64,000 bases of DNA from Rhodobacter sp. (GTDB lineage: Bacteria > Pseudomonadota > Alphaproteobacteria > Rhodobacterales > Rhodobacteraceae). The notes under the pieces were generated by a model. The model had not been told where the DNA came from. It saw only the letters and a list, made by a program, of their open reading frames with translations, and made no database searches. Shown in pieces: positions 20,312-26,859 of this stretch (position 1 is its first letter; each line of letters begins with the position of its first letter). The stretch spans positions 1-64,000 of the forward strand of contig JAIYAE010000038.1 in the NCBI GenBank assembly GCA_027489175.1, written 5' to 3'. The position numbers and the translations under genes were made by a program.

Positions 20312-21327
20312 CAGCGGCGGCCTTTCTTGACGATCTGCGGCACGCCCATGTCAGCGGGGTCAAGCGCCAGCGCTGGGGCACCCGTCCGCCGCGCCACCCG
20401 CAGCTTGGCGGAGCGCGAGCGGGGGTTTGCGGCCTGTTCGGCGTCATCGGGGCCAACGGCGCGGCGGGTCACCAGATCAAACCGGGCGGTAGTGTCGGTC
20501 TTGGCAGGGGCATAGCGGTTGGCGTTCGCCTCATGCCCGGAGGCGAGCTGGAAGAAGCGTTTGACGATGCGGTCTTCGAGGGAATGGAAGGTCACGACGG
20601 CCAGCATCCCCCCCGGCTTCAGCGCGCGTTCGGCGGCGGCAAGACCTTCGGCAAGTTCGGTAAACTCGGTGTTCACGGCGATACGGATCGCCTGAAAGCT
20701 GCGCGTCGCGGGGTGGCTTTGCCCGGGCTTCGGGCGCGGCAGGCAGCGGGCGACAATCTCGGCCAGCCTTGCCGTGGTGGTGATCGGCTGCACCGCACGC
20801 GCAGCGACGATGGCATGGGCAATCCGGCGCGAGGCGCGTTCTTCGCCGTAGTTGTAGAGGATGTCGGCGAGGGTGGTTTCGTCGGCCGTGTTCACAAGGT
20901 CTGCGGCGCTGTCGCCAGACTGACTCATCCGCATGTCGAGGGGGCCGTCCTTCATGAAGGAAAACCCACGCTCGGCCTGATCCAGCTGCATCGATGACAC
21001 GCCGAGGTCCAGCACGATCCCGTCAAGGGGTTCGCCCGCCAGCGTATCAAGGTTGGAGAACGTCCCCTGCACCAGCCGGACGCGATCCCCAAAAGGTGCC
21101 GCCCAATCGGCCATCTGCAGGGCCAGGGGGTCGCGGTCGATACCGATCACGCAATCGGCCCCAGCCTCAAGCAGGCCACGCGTATAGCCGCCTGCGCCCA
21201 GCGTCCCATCAAGCCAAAGCCCCCGAACGGGGGCGACGGCGGCAAGAAGCGGCTGCAGAAGGACCGGAATATGGGGGTCGCGCGCGGCGATGTCGGAACG
21301 CGGCTGCACATCGCGGGGATGCATCAC
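20311..21327 (-). CDS. rsmH: 16S rRNA (cytosine-1402 N4) methyltransferase RsmH
   Basis: RsmH methylates N4 of C1402 in the 16S rRNA P-site region using SAM. The protein has [10 protein letters not shown] at its start, the SAM-binding [15 protein letters not shown] and [30 protein letters not shown], the insertion helices ending in [15 protein letters not shown], and [15 protein letters not shown]. The first codon of the track ORF is GTG, directly followed by ATG. AGGAG lies eight bases before the GTG, so the GTG at 21327 is kept. It overlaps mraZ by 4 bp. Confidence 0.95.
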   Translation of the reverse strand: MMHPRDVQPRSDIAARDPHIPVLLQPLLAAVAPVRGLWLDGTLGAGGYTRGLLEAGADCVIGIDRDPLALQMADWAAPFGDRVRLVQGTFSNLDTLAGEPLDGIVLDLGVSSMQLDQAERGFSFMKDGPLDMRMSQSGDSAADLVNTADETTLADILYNYGEERASRRIAHAIVAARAVQPITTTARLAEIVARCLPRPKPGQSHPATRSFQAIRIAVNTEFTELAEGLAAAERALKPGGMLAVVTFHSLEDRIVKRFFQLASGHEANANRYAPAKTDTTARFDLVTRRAVGPDDAEQAANPRSRSAKLRVARRTGAPALALDPADMGVPQIVKKGRR

Positions 21328-21833
21328 ATTCCCCGCTCCTTCTTGGCGCGGCCCAGAAGCGCCAGCGCATCCAGCCCCGCATTCGGCCGCTGCGCCACGG
21401 CGCTGTCATAGGTGTCCCGGCGATACAGGCGAAAGCGGTTGTTGCGGCCCTGAAACGCGGCCTCATCCCCGGCGAAATCAGCGCCGGTCAGGCCGATCTT
21501 TTCCCGCACGCGAGGCGGCAGGACGATACGGCCGTCGGGTTCGACTTCAACCATGACCGAGCAGGAGAGAAGGTCGAACTCGACCTGCTCGCGCTCGTCT
21601 GAGCCTTCGTCCATCAGGCTGATCTCATCGGCCAGCGCATCGGCGCCCGCCTTGGTATAGCATTCGACGAAATTCCGGTTCGCGCCACCATAGATCATGT
21701 AGACGCGCGGGCGGGGAAAATCACTGCTTGGCGGATCATCGGATTCAAGAATGCGGCGAAAGGCGGCGGGGATCGAGACCCGGCCCTTGGCATCTACCTT
21801 CTGGTAGAACTCGCCTCTGAACGCCTCTGCCAT
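21324..21833 (-). CDS. mraZ: Transcriptional regulator MraZ
   Basis: MraZ is a DNA-binding regulator of its own dcw operon. The 169-residue protein has two AbrB-like SpoVT repeats: [29 protein letters not shown] in the N-terminal half and [22 protein letters not shown] in the C-terminal half, each with the DxKGR / PDGRI turn that contacts DNA. It heads the dcw operon. Upstream lie a terminator-bearing leader and arrays of GGGA boxes at 10-bp spacing that fit MraZ operators (22115-22139), so autoregulation is likely. It is somewhat longer than the E. coli protein because of a C-terminal extension. Confidence 0.95.
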   Translation of the reverse strand: MAEAFRGEFYQKVDAKGRVSIPAAFRRILESDDPPSSDFPRPRVYMIYGGANRNFVECYTKAGADALADEISLMDEGSDEREQVEFDLLSCSVMVEVEPDGRIVLPPRVREKIGLTGADFAGDEAAFQGRNNRFRLYRRDTYDSAVAQRPNAGLDALALLGRAKKERGM

Positions 21834-21890
21834 CGCCTTGCGGCCTTTTCAAAACCTGCACCACCCCCGACCGTCAAACCCATGCGATGA

Positions 21891-21933
21891 AATGAAAAAG
21901 GCGGATCGGGTTGCTGCCACTACCCGATCCGCC
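21891..21933 (-). terminator. Intrinsic terminator inside the mraZ leader
   Basis: Perfect 12-bp arms GGCGGATCGGGT / ACCCGATCCGCC separated by 10 bases, followed on the minus strand by CTTTTTCATTTC. It stands about 60 bp upstream of the mraZ start, on the same strand, so it would truncate most transcripts into a short leader RNA rather than end a gene. Confidence 0.88.
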
Positions 21934-22114
21934 GCTGTCCCATCGCTGGGCGTCCAGCTGCGCGTGCCACCTGGGGGAGATGTCTGCTCGCTCGCGCGCC
22001 GGATCTCTGTCGTCCGATCAAATGGGGCTGCCTGTATGAAGCTGCCTATCGCCTTCGTTTCGGGGTCTTGTAGCTGCCCCTGCTTAGTCTTTCCCATCTG
22101 CCGTCCGTGAAAGA

Positions 22115-22139
22115 AGGGATGCCATGGGATCACATGGGA
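22115..22139 (+). promoter_or_regulatory. MraZ-box array (three GGGA repeats at 10-bp spacing)
   Basis: AGGGA, TGGGA and TGGGA start at 22115, 22125 and 22135, exactly 10 bp apart, so all lie on one face of the helix; a weak fourth (CGGAA) follows at 22145. MraZ of E. coli binds TGGGN direct repeats separated by 5 nt in front of mraZ. Here the repeats read away from mraZ. Confidence 0.6.
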
Positions 22140-22164
22140 ATCAACGGAAATCTTTGGGGAAACG

Positions 22165-22192
22165 CCAATATGTTGTTTTGCGGCATCGTCAA
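22165..22192 (-). promoter_or_regulatory. Candidate promoter of the UpsM/mraZ leader
   Basis: On the minus strand TTGACG is followed after 16 bp by TATTGG. The -35 matches consensus in five positions; the -10 is weak. It lies just upstream of the GGGA boxes, so MraZ bound there would block elongation or overlap initiation. Confidence 0.35.
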
Positions 22193-22418
22193 AAGCAGGA
22201 TGTAGTTGGGCCCCGGTGGGGCCACACTCCCAGCTGTAGACAGGTCCCGTCACATCAGACGCAAGATGTTGTGTCTGGCGCGTGATCGGGACGTGACTTG
22301 GCTGTCAGGAATTAAACGGCGCCGCCCCGCCGCTGACGCGCGCAAGGGGGCGATGTCCAGGAAAAATCCAGCTTGATGGGGACCGGAAGGCCCTGAAACT
22401 GCGGGTTTGGGGCGGCTT

Positions 22419-22433
22419 TCCCATCCGTTCCCA
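22419..22433 (-). promoter_or_regulatory. Second, smaller MraZ-box-like pair
   Basis: On the minus strand TGGGA-ACGGA-TGGGA, again with 10-bp spacing and here in the same direction as mraZ, lies between the tetR stop and the mraZ leader. Two short boxes can arise by chance, so this is tentative. The remaining 22193-22418 shows no gene. Confidence 0.3.
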
Positions 22434-22450
22434 TACCAAACTGATTCGGA

Positions 22451-23065
22451 TCAGGCCGGGCGCTGGAACAACAGCCGCAGATAGCGTTCAAGGTGATCAA
22501 AGGCCTCACGCGCGGGGGTGGGGTCATTGGCGGCCTTGGCCAGGATGATCCCGCCCTGGGTTGCGACCTGAAACTGCATGGCAAGGCTGTCGGCCGTCAC
22601 GCCGGGCACCGGGTGGCGGGCCAAAGCCTCGGCCAGATGGGGGCGGACATGATCGGCCCCGGATTGAACGCTCTGCCCCGCCGCGGTGCGGATCAGGGCT
22701 GAGGTTTCAAACACCTCTTGCACCGTGGTGCCCGCAACGCAGGAGAAATCGGCCACCGACTGGTTCAGAATCGCGCGGCGCAGGTCCAGATAGGCAAAGA
22801 CCCGGTCCAAGGGATCAGCAGCGCGGTTATAGTCGTGCGCGGCAAACATCGCGCTGGTGGTGACGGTCCAATCCTCGACCAAAGCCACGCCAAGCGCCTC
22901 TTTCGTCGGGAAATGGTGGAAGAAGGCGCCCTTGGTCACCCCGGCGGCGGCGCAGAGGTCATCGACGCTGGTCGCGGCAAAACCCTTGTGCCGGACAAGA
23001 TCGCGCGCGGCTGCAAGCAACCGCGCGCGCGCTTCGCCCCGGGGCGGGCGGATTGTCTGGGTCAA
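22451..23065 (-). CDS. TetR/AcrR-family transcriptional regulator
   Basis: A 204-residue regulator with an N-terminal HTH: ARARLLAAARDLVRHKGFAATSVDDLCAAAGVTKGAFFHHFPTKEAL, the canonical TetR fold with recognition helix TKGAFFHHF. The C-terminal ligand domain contains VADFSCVAGTTVQEVFETS, like the regulators with a conserved Cys in the TetR_C domain next to glyoxalase/VOC genes. It is the last gene of a four-gene minus-strand operon behind a perfect palindrome (24717-24740), a plausible autoregulatory site. Confidence 0.92.
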   Translation of the reverse strand: MTQTIRPPRGEARARLLAAARDLVRHKGFAATSVDDLCAAAGVTKGAFFHHFPTKEALGVALVEDWTVTTSAMFAAHDYNRAADPLDRVFAYLDLRRAILNQSVADFSCVAGTTVQEVFETSALIRTAAGQSVQSGADHVRPHLAEALARHPVPGVTADSLAMQFQVATQGGIILAKAANDPTPAREAFDHLERYLRLLFQRPA

Positions 23066-23081
23066 GCTGGTACCGAAGGTG

Positions 23082-23540
23082 TCATTCCTCCTTGTCCCAA
23101 AGGGCCGGGTCCGGTGTCAACACCGCCCATTTCAGCCCGAAGGGATCGGCCAAAAGGCCCCAGGTATCGCCCCAGAACTGCCGCTCCAACGGGGCAATGA
23201 TCGTGCAGCCCGCCGCCAGGGCGCGGTCCCACCAGGCCGGGGCATCGGGAATAACCAGTTGCAGATGGCCATGCGGCATCGGCGCTTCGCCTGGCTGGAC
23301 GCTGGACATGGTGTGGTCGGTCAGCATCAGGGCGCCGCCGTTGATTTCAAGCTGGACGTGCATGAACTGGCCGGGTGCGTCGTCCATCGGCATCCGGCCA
23401 ATGTCCTTGGCACCGAAGGCCTTGATATAGAAATCCGCCGCCGCCCCGCATTGGCCGGCAAGGCAGATATATGGGATCACACCTTGCATGATCCGGTCAT
23501 CGGGGCGGTAGCGCTGGTCGGGGGGAATGTCGGCGGGCAT
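23082..23540 (-). CDS. VOC-superfamily (PhnB/glyoxalase-like) protein
   Basis: A 152-residue protein with two beta-alpha-beta-beta-beta modules of the vicinal-oxygen-chelate fold: VIPYICLAGQCGAAADFYIKAFGAKDIGRMPMDD in the first half and HLQLVIPDAPAWWDRALAAGC ... FWGDTWGLLADPFGLKWAVL in the second. The YGDRxGxxxDPFGHxW-like ending is typical of PhnB-like proteins, though the His is replaced by Lys (FGLKW). The ligand is unknown. It is co-directional with a second VOC gene 23 bp upstream and tetR 16 bp downstream. Confidence 0.88.
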   Translation of the reverse strand: MPADIPPDQRYRPDDRIMQGVIPYICLAGQCGAAADFYIKAFGAKDIGRMPMDDAPGQFMHVQLEINGGALMLTDHTMSSVQPGEAPMPHGHLQLVIPDAPAWWDRALAAGCTIIAPLERQFWGDTWGLLADPFGLKWAVLTPDPALWDKEE

Positions 23541-23563
23541 GCGGGTCTCCTCTCTGGTTGGGG

Positions 23564-24037
23564 TCAGGCAAGGGCTGCCTTCACGGTGGCAATGTCGATC
23601 TTGCCCATGGTCATCACGCTGGCCAAAGCCCGCGCCGCGAGGGTCTGGTCAGGTTGGGTCATCCATTGCATCACTTGCGCGGGCACGATCTGCCAGGACA
23701 GGCCAAAGCGGTCCTTCAACCAGCCGCAGGGGCCGTGGCTGCCGCCGCCTTCGACCAGTTGCTCCCAAAGACGGTCGGTTTCGGCCTGATCCGGGGTCTC
23801 GACCATGATCGACACGCATTCCGACAGCGGAAACATCGGCCCGGCCTCCAGGATCTGGTAGGGTACGCCGTTCAGGGTGAAATCGATCACCTCGAAATGG
23901 TGGGTGCCATCCGGCCCGCCGTTGTCGCTGCTGTAGCCACGGGTGACATGGCTGTTCGGGATGAGGCGGCAATAGAACTCGGCAGCCTCACGGCCACGGT
24001 CGTTGAACCACAGGACGGTGCGAACGGAATGGGTCAT
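23564..24037 (-). CDS. VOC protein of the PhnB / 3-demethylubiquinone-methyltransferase-like group
   Basis: A 157-residue protein with TVLWFNDRGREAAEFYCRLIPNSHVT at the N-terminus, HHFEVIDFTLNGVPYQILEAGPMF in the middle, then DRLWEQLVEGGGSHGPCGWLKDRFGLSWQIVP, which is the signature of the PhnB subfamily (GWLKDRFGxSWQIVP). The C-terminal segment VMTMGKIDIATVKAA is also typical. These proteins are widely annotated as 3-demethylubiquinone-9 methyltransferase domains but have no SAM site; the function is unknown. It is the second gene of the operon, four bases after the reductase gene. Confidence 0.9.
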   Translation of the reverse strand: MTHSVRTVLWFNDRGREAAEFYCRLIPNSHVTRGYSSDNGGPDGTHHFEVIDFTLNGVPYQILEAGPMFPLSECVSIMVETPDQAETDRLWEQLVEGGGSHGPCGWLKDRFGLSWQIVPAQVMQWMTQPDQTLAARALASVMTMGKIDIATVKAALA

Positions 24038-24041
24038 CGGG

Positions 24042-24677
24042 TCATCTTTCTATAGGGGGCTGGTCGGATTTCGGGGCTGCGAATGTGAGGGTGCGGACGG
24101 ACCCCGCCGGTTCATACCGCGCGATGATGACGCCGCTGCTGGAGATCTCGCCAGAGACATGGCGCAAGGCTAAAGCGGGGGTTCCCGGCCCGAAAAGGCG
24201 CTTGCCCGCGCCCAGAACCACGGGAAAGGTCATGACCAGAAGCCGGTCAACCAGACCTTCGACCAGGAGTTGCGGGGTAAGGGTGCCACTGCCCCAGACA
24301 AAAAGGTCAGGCCCCGCCGAGGCTTTCAGCGCGCGAACCCCGGCCATATCGGCCAGCGCATGGCTGTTGTGCCAGGGCAGCGGGTCGGGGCGATGGGTCA
24401 GAACATGTTTTGCCGCCGGATTGACCGCCGCGGCAATCGGGTTGTCAGTGCCAACCTTTGGCCAGTAGCCGGAAAAGATGTCATAGGTCCTGCGGCCCAG
24501 CAAAAGCGCATGCGGGCTGGCAAGGAACGCCTCCACCGCCGCTCCCGTCCGTTCATCGGAAAAGGGCTGCATCCAGCCGCCAAGGGAAAAACCGTGGCTT
24601 GGGTCTTCGGACGGGCCGCCCGGAGCCTGCATCACGCCATCCAGCGATTGATAGACGGCGACGACAATCCTGCGCAT
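24042..24677 (-). CDS. Dihydrofolate-reductase-fold (RibD C-terminal) family protein
   Basis: A 211-residue protein beginning MRRIVVAVYQSLDGVMQAPGGP, the NADPH-binding start of the RibD_C/DHFR-like fold. It continues with LLLGRRTYDIFSGYWP, KHVLTHRPDPLPW, DLFVWGSGTLTPQLLVEGLVDRLLVMTFPVVLGAGKRLFG and a final ARYEPAG strand. These YyaP/YwjB-like reductases have unknown substrates and commonly travel with VOC genes and a TetR or ArsR regulator, as here. The track ORF starts 22 codons upstream, but GGGAGG seven bases before the ATG at 24677 fixes the start. It is the first gene of the operon, 40 bp from the palindrome. Confidence 0.9.
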   Translation of the reverse strand: MRRIVVAVYQSLDGVMQAPGGPSEDPSHGFSLGGWMQPFSDERTGAAVEAFLASPHALLLGRRTYDIFSGYWPKVGTDNPIAAAVNPAAKHVLTHRPDPLPWHNSHALADMAGVRALKASAGPDLFVWGSGTLTPQLLVEGLVDRLLVMTFPVVLGAGKRLFGPGTPALALRHVSGEISSSGVIIARYEPAGSVRTLTFAAPKSDQPPIER

Positions 24678-24716
24678 CGCGACCTCCCTGCGGTCCAGCC
24701 GGGCTATCGCACAAGG

Positions 24717-24740
24717 CTTACATACCAAATGGTATGTAAG
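24717..24740. promoter_or_regulatory. Perfect palindromic operator, probable TetR site
   Basis: CTTACATACC-AAAT-GGTATGTAAG: 10-bp perfect arms around four bases, 40 bp upstream of the first gene of the reductase-VOC-VOC-tetR operon and 26 bp from the mrp stop. The ATACCA..TGGTAT core is typical of TetR-family operators, so autoregulation by the operon's own TetR is likely. Confidence 0.75.
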
Positions 24741-24766
24741 CAAGTCCTAACTGCAGAGGCGGGGCC

Positions 24767-25834
24767 TCAGGCCATCCCACCTTCGATCAGCCGGCGCGCA
24801 AGGCGGGCATAGGGTTCGGCGAGCGGGCTGTCCGTCGCGGCAATCGGCGTGCCGCTGTCGCCGGCCACCCGCACATCCAAGGCCAGGGGCAATTCGCCCA
24901 GGAACGGCAGGTCCAGCTTGGCCGCCTCAAGCGCCACGCCGCCATGGCCGAAGATATGCGCCTCATGCCCGCAGTTGGGGCAGATGTAGGTCGACATGTT
25001 CTCGATCAGCCCCAAGACCGGGGTCTTCAGCTTGGAGAACATGTCCAACGCCTTCCGCGCGTCCAGCAGGGCCACGTCCTGCGGCGTGCTGACTACCAGC
25101 GCCCCCGTCAGGTGCGTGCGCTGGCACAGCGTCAGCTGGATATCCCCCGTTCCCGGCGGCAGGTCGATGATCAGGATGTCCAGCTTGCCCCAGGCCACCT
25201 GCCCCAAAAGCTGTTGAAGCGCGCCCATAATCATCGGCCCGCGCCAGACCACCGCCTCATCCTCTTTCAGCATCAACCCGATCGACATCATGGTGACGCC
25301 GTGCGCGACGAGGGGTTCGATGATCTTGCCATCAGGGGACGCTGGCCGCTTGGACACGCCCATCATTTTCGGCTGGCTGGGCCCGTAGATGTCGGCGTCC
25401 AGAAGCCCCACCCGCCGCCCCTGGCGCGCGAGCGCCACAGCCAGGTTCGACGCCACGGTCGATTTGCCCACCCCGCCCTTGCCAGAGGCAACGGCGATGA
25501 TCCGGTCGATCCCCGAAATCCGCTGCGGCCCGCCCTGTTGCGGCGTCGGGTGCTGGCCGATCTTCAGGCTGGGTGGCTTCGCCGCCGGGCCATGCGCCGT
25601 CATCACCACCTGCACGCCCGTGACACCCGGCAGCGCCTTCAGCCGCGCCTCGGCCATCGCCTGCGCGTCGCCCAAGGCGCGGGCCTCTTCGGGGGTCGCC
25701 GCCTCGATCACGAAGCGAACCAAACCGCTTTCAACCGTCAGCGCACGAATCAGGTCCCGGCTCACCAGGTCCCCCCCGCCAGGGTGCGGAACCCCGGCCA
25801 GAACCTGCATCACCGCGTCCCGATCCACAGTCAT
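24767..25834 (-). CDS. mrp: Iron-sulfur cluster carrier protein Mrp/ApbC
   Basis: An Fe-S carrier ATPase of the Mrp/NBP35 family that delivers clusters to apoproteins. The 355-residue protein has an N-terminal MIP18/DUF59-like domain (residues 1-75), then a deviant Walker [20 protein letters not shown] at about 115, [14 protein letters not shown], the switch segment [10 protein letters not shown], and the cluster-binding YICPNCGHE with its CxxC. The track ORF has four extra codons; GGAGGAAACG directly ahead of ATG 25834 makes that the start. It is transcribed away from the DUF1127/sRNA locus, with a 247-bp divergent gap between the start codons. Confidence 0.95.
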   Translation of the reverse strand: MTVDRDAVMQVLAGVPHPGGGDLVSRDLIRALTVESGLVRFVIEAATPEEARALGDAQAMAEARLKALPGVTGVQVVMTAHGPAAKPPSLKIGQHPTPQQGGPQRISGIDRIIAVASGKGGVGKSTVASNLAVALARQGRRVGLLDADIYGPSQPKMMGVSKRPASPDGKIIEPLVAHGVTMMSIGLMLKEDEAVVWRGPMIMGALQQLLGQVAWGKLDILIIDLPPGTGDIQLTLCQRTHLTGALVVSTPQDVALLDARKALDMFSKLKTPVLGLIENMSTYICPNCGHEAHIFGHGGVALEAAKLDLPFLGELPLALDVRVAGDSGTPIAATDSPLAEPYARLARRLIEGGMA

Positions 25835-26001
25835 CGTTTCCTCCACCGCACAAGATTTCCTCTAACGTTGCGATCTTTGCGCAGAAGGGCAAGGGCTGTT
25901 GACCAAACGCTCAAAAAACCAGCGAAGACGCTGAGAAATCATGACAATTTCGTGACCACAGCCATGCGGATGCTGCATGGCAGCATTGCAGCGGGTCGGT
26001 A

Positions 26002-26027
26002 TTGTGCACCTGCAGCATCTGCCCCAT
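26002..26027 (+). promoter_or_regulatory. Candidate heat-shock-type promoter of the DUF1127/sRNA transcript
   Basis: TTGTGC and CCCCAT are spaced by 14 bp, about 55 bp upstream of the DUF1127 start. CCCCAT resembles the -10 of RpoH promoters, and the R. sphaeroides counterpart (RSP_6037 with CcsR1-4) is RpoH-controlled. The -35 is only partly like CTTGAA. Confidence 0.4.
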
Positions 26028-26081
26028 GTTACCCCTAACAGCGAGCCGACAACGCTGACCAAATCGAGAGGCTTGAGAGAC

Positions 26082-26297
26082 ATGGCATACGTCAACACCA
26101 ACCGCGTCGCCAGCAAAGGTCTGATGGACCGGGTTCTGGTTCTGAAAGACGGCGTTCTGGCCGCATGGCAGCAGCGCCGCGTCTACAACCGCACCGTGGC
26201 CGAGCTGAACGCTCTGACCGACCGCGAACTGGGTGATCTTGGGATCAGCCGTCTGGGCATCACCGACATCGCTCGGGAAGCTGCCTACGGCAAGTGA
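26082..26297 (+). CDS. DUF1127 small protein preceding CcsR-type sRNAs
   Basis: A 71-residue basic protein with the DUF1127 core near the C-terminus: RVYNRTVAELNALTDRELGDLGISRLGITDIAREA. Small DUF1127 proteins are Arg-rich, stress-induced and implicated in RNA or phosphate metabolism in alphaproteobacteria. The track ORF extends 35 codons upstream through the promoter region; the ATG at 26082, after GAGAGGCTTGAGAGAC, is where the family begins. It is directly followed by an array of CCTCCTCCC hairpins. This matches R. sphaeroides RSP_6037, whose mRNA is co-transcribed with CcsR1-4, so the gene and the array should be one transcript. Confidence 0.9.
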   Translation: MAYVNTNRVASKGLMDRVLVLKDGVLAAWQQRRVYNRTVAELNALTDRELGDLGISRLGITDIAREAAYGK

Positions 26298-26306
26298 GTT
26301 TTCGTG

Positions 26307-26376
26307 AGGCCCCTCTCCTCCTCCCTGGGGCCTTTGCGATCAGCGGCGATACCAACCTCCTCCCTGGTATCGCCGC
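26307..26376 (+). ncRNA. CcsR-like sRNA module 1 (diverged twin hairpin)
   Basis: Hairpin 1 has AGGCCCC / GGGGCCT arms with loop motif CCTCCTCCC at 26317. Hairpin 2 has 12-bp perfect arms GCGGCGATACCA / TGGTATCGCCGC with CCTCCTCCC at 26356 filling the loop. The stem sequences differ from the other four modules while the loops are identical, so selection acts on structure and the loop. It starts ten bases after the DUF1127 stop. Confidence 0.8.
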
Positions 26377-26411
26377 ATCTTTACACCGGGCCAAACGGCC
26401 TATCTGAATTG

Positions 26412-26480
26412 GGCACCCTCTCCTCCTCCCTGGGTGTCTGATACTGCGGCGGTGCCTCTCCTCCTCCCTGGCACCGCCGC
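26412..26480 (+). ncRNA. CcsR-like sRNA module 2 (type A)
   Basis: A twin hairpin: GGCACCC / GGGTGTC (with one G-T pair) and GCGGCGGTGCC / GGCACCGCCGC, each presenting CCTCCTCCC in the loop (26422 and 26460). The linker is TGATACT. It is followed by a small GGACC-ACGC-GGTCC hairpin in the spacer. Confidence 0.85.
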
Positions 26481-26513
26481 CACAGATTCCGGACCACGCG
26501 GTCCACCAAGATT

Positions 26514-26583
26514 GAGCGGCCTCTCCTCCTCCCTGGCCGTTCGATACTGCGGCGGTGCCTCTCCTCCTCCCTGGCACCGCCGC
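26514..26583 (+). ncRNA. CcsR-like sRNA module 3 (type B)
   Basis: The first stem is GAGCGGCC / GGCCGTTC and the second is the same GCGGCGGTGCC stem as module 2. CCTCCTCCC motifs lie at 26525 and 26563, each 103 bp after its counterpart in module 2. The stem changes are compensatory, so pairing is kept. Confidence 0.85.
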
Positions 26584-26617
26584 CACAGATTCCGGACCAC
26601 ACGGTCCACCAAGATTG

Positions 26618-26686
26618 GGCACCCTCTCCTCCTCCCTGGGTGTCTGATACTGCGGCGGTGCCTCTCCTCCTCCCTGGCACCGCCGC
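26618..26686 (+). ncRNA. CcsR-like sRNA module 4 (type A copy)
   Basis: It is a near-identical repeat of module 2 (GGCACCC first stem, GCGGCGGTGCC second stem) with loop motifs at 26628 and 26666. The downstream spacer differs slightly (ATTCCTTTCC) and carries GGACC-ACAC-GGTCC. Confidence 0.85.
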
Positions 26687-26720
26687 CATTCCTTTCCGGA
26701 CCACACGGTCCACCAAGATT

Positions 26721-26790
26721 GAGCGGCCTCTCCTCCTCCCTGGCCGTTCGATACTGCGGCGGTGCCTCTCCTCCTCCCTGGCACCGCCGC
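26721..26790 (+). ncRNA. CcsR-like sRNA module 5 (type B copy)
   Basis: It repeats module 3 (GAGCGGCC first stem), with loop motifs at 26732 and 26770, 104 bp after those of module 4. The last stem is followed by a C/T-rich tract (CCCTCTTCCCCCCCCCTTG) that may mark the 3' end of the array transcript, although it is not a classical T-run. Confidence 0.85.
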
Positions 26791-26859
26791 CCCTCTTCCC
26801 CCCCCCTTGAACATCTGCGCGCGCCTGCCGATAGTCCGCCACCGGTGGAGTGACGGCGC

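Larger units (their letters stand above)
21891..22158 (-). ncRNA. UpsM-like sRNA / extended 5' leader of the dcw operon
   Basis: The stretch between the candidate promoter and the terminator contains no convincing ORF and is rich in local pairings (for example GGGGCAGC ... GCAGCCCC). In Rhodobacter sphaeroides the dcw cluster is preceded by a long leader that yields the abundant sRNA UpsM by termination ahead of mraZ. The arrangement here (promoter region, roughly 200-270 nt, strong terminator, then mraZ) is the same. The 5' end is uncertain: about 22158 if the promoter at 22165-22192 is used, possibly nearer 22100. Homology is inferred from position and architecture, not alignment. Confidence 0.65.

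Noticed and set aside
21849-22253. 134-aa minus-strand ORF upstream of mraZ
   Set aside because: It crosses the strong terminator and the MraZ boxes, has no ribosome site and no domain; the region is better explained as the UpsM-like leader.
21900-22260. RNase P RNA, tmRNA, 6S RNA or SRP RNA in the mraZ leader
   Set aside because: I looked for the conserved RNase P start (GAGGAAAGTCC), a tmRNA tag frame and the SRP GGAAG loop on the minus strand and found none.
26307-26790. Regularly spaced repeats that could look like a CRISPR array
   Set aside because: The period of about 103 bp, conserved 'spacers', self-complementary stems and the constant CCTCCTCCC loops are those of tandem sRNA hairpins; no cas genes are nearby.
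26260-26842. Long minus-strand ORFs (184 and 153 aa, and part of the 346-aa frame) across the repeat array
   Set aside because: They translate the hairpin repeats into Gly/Arg/Glu-rich periodic peptides (GRRRG...) without a ribosome site; they are artefacts of the repeats.
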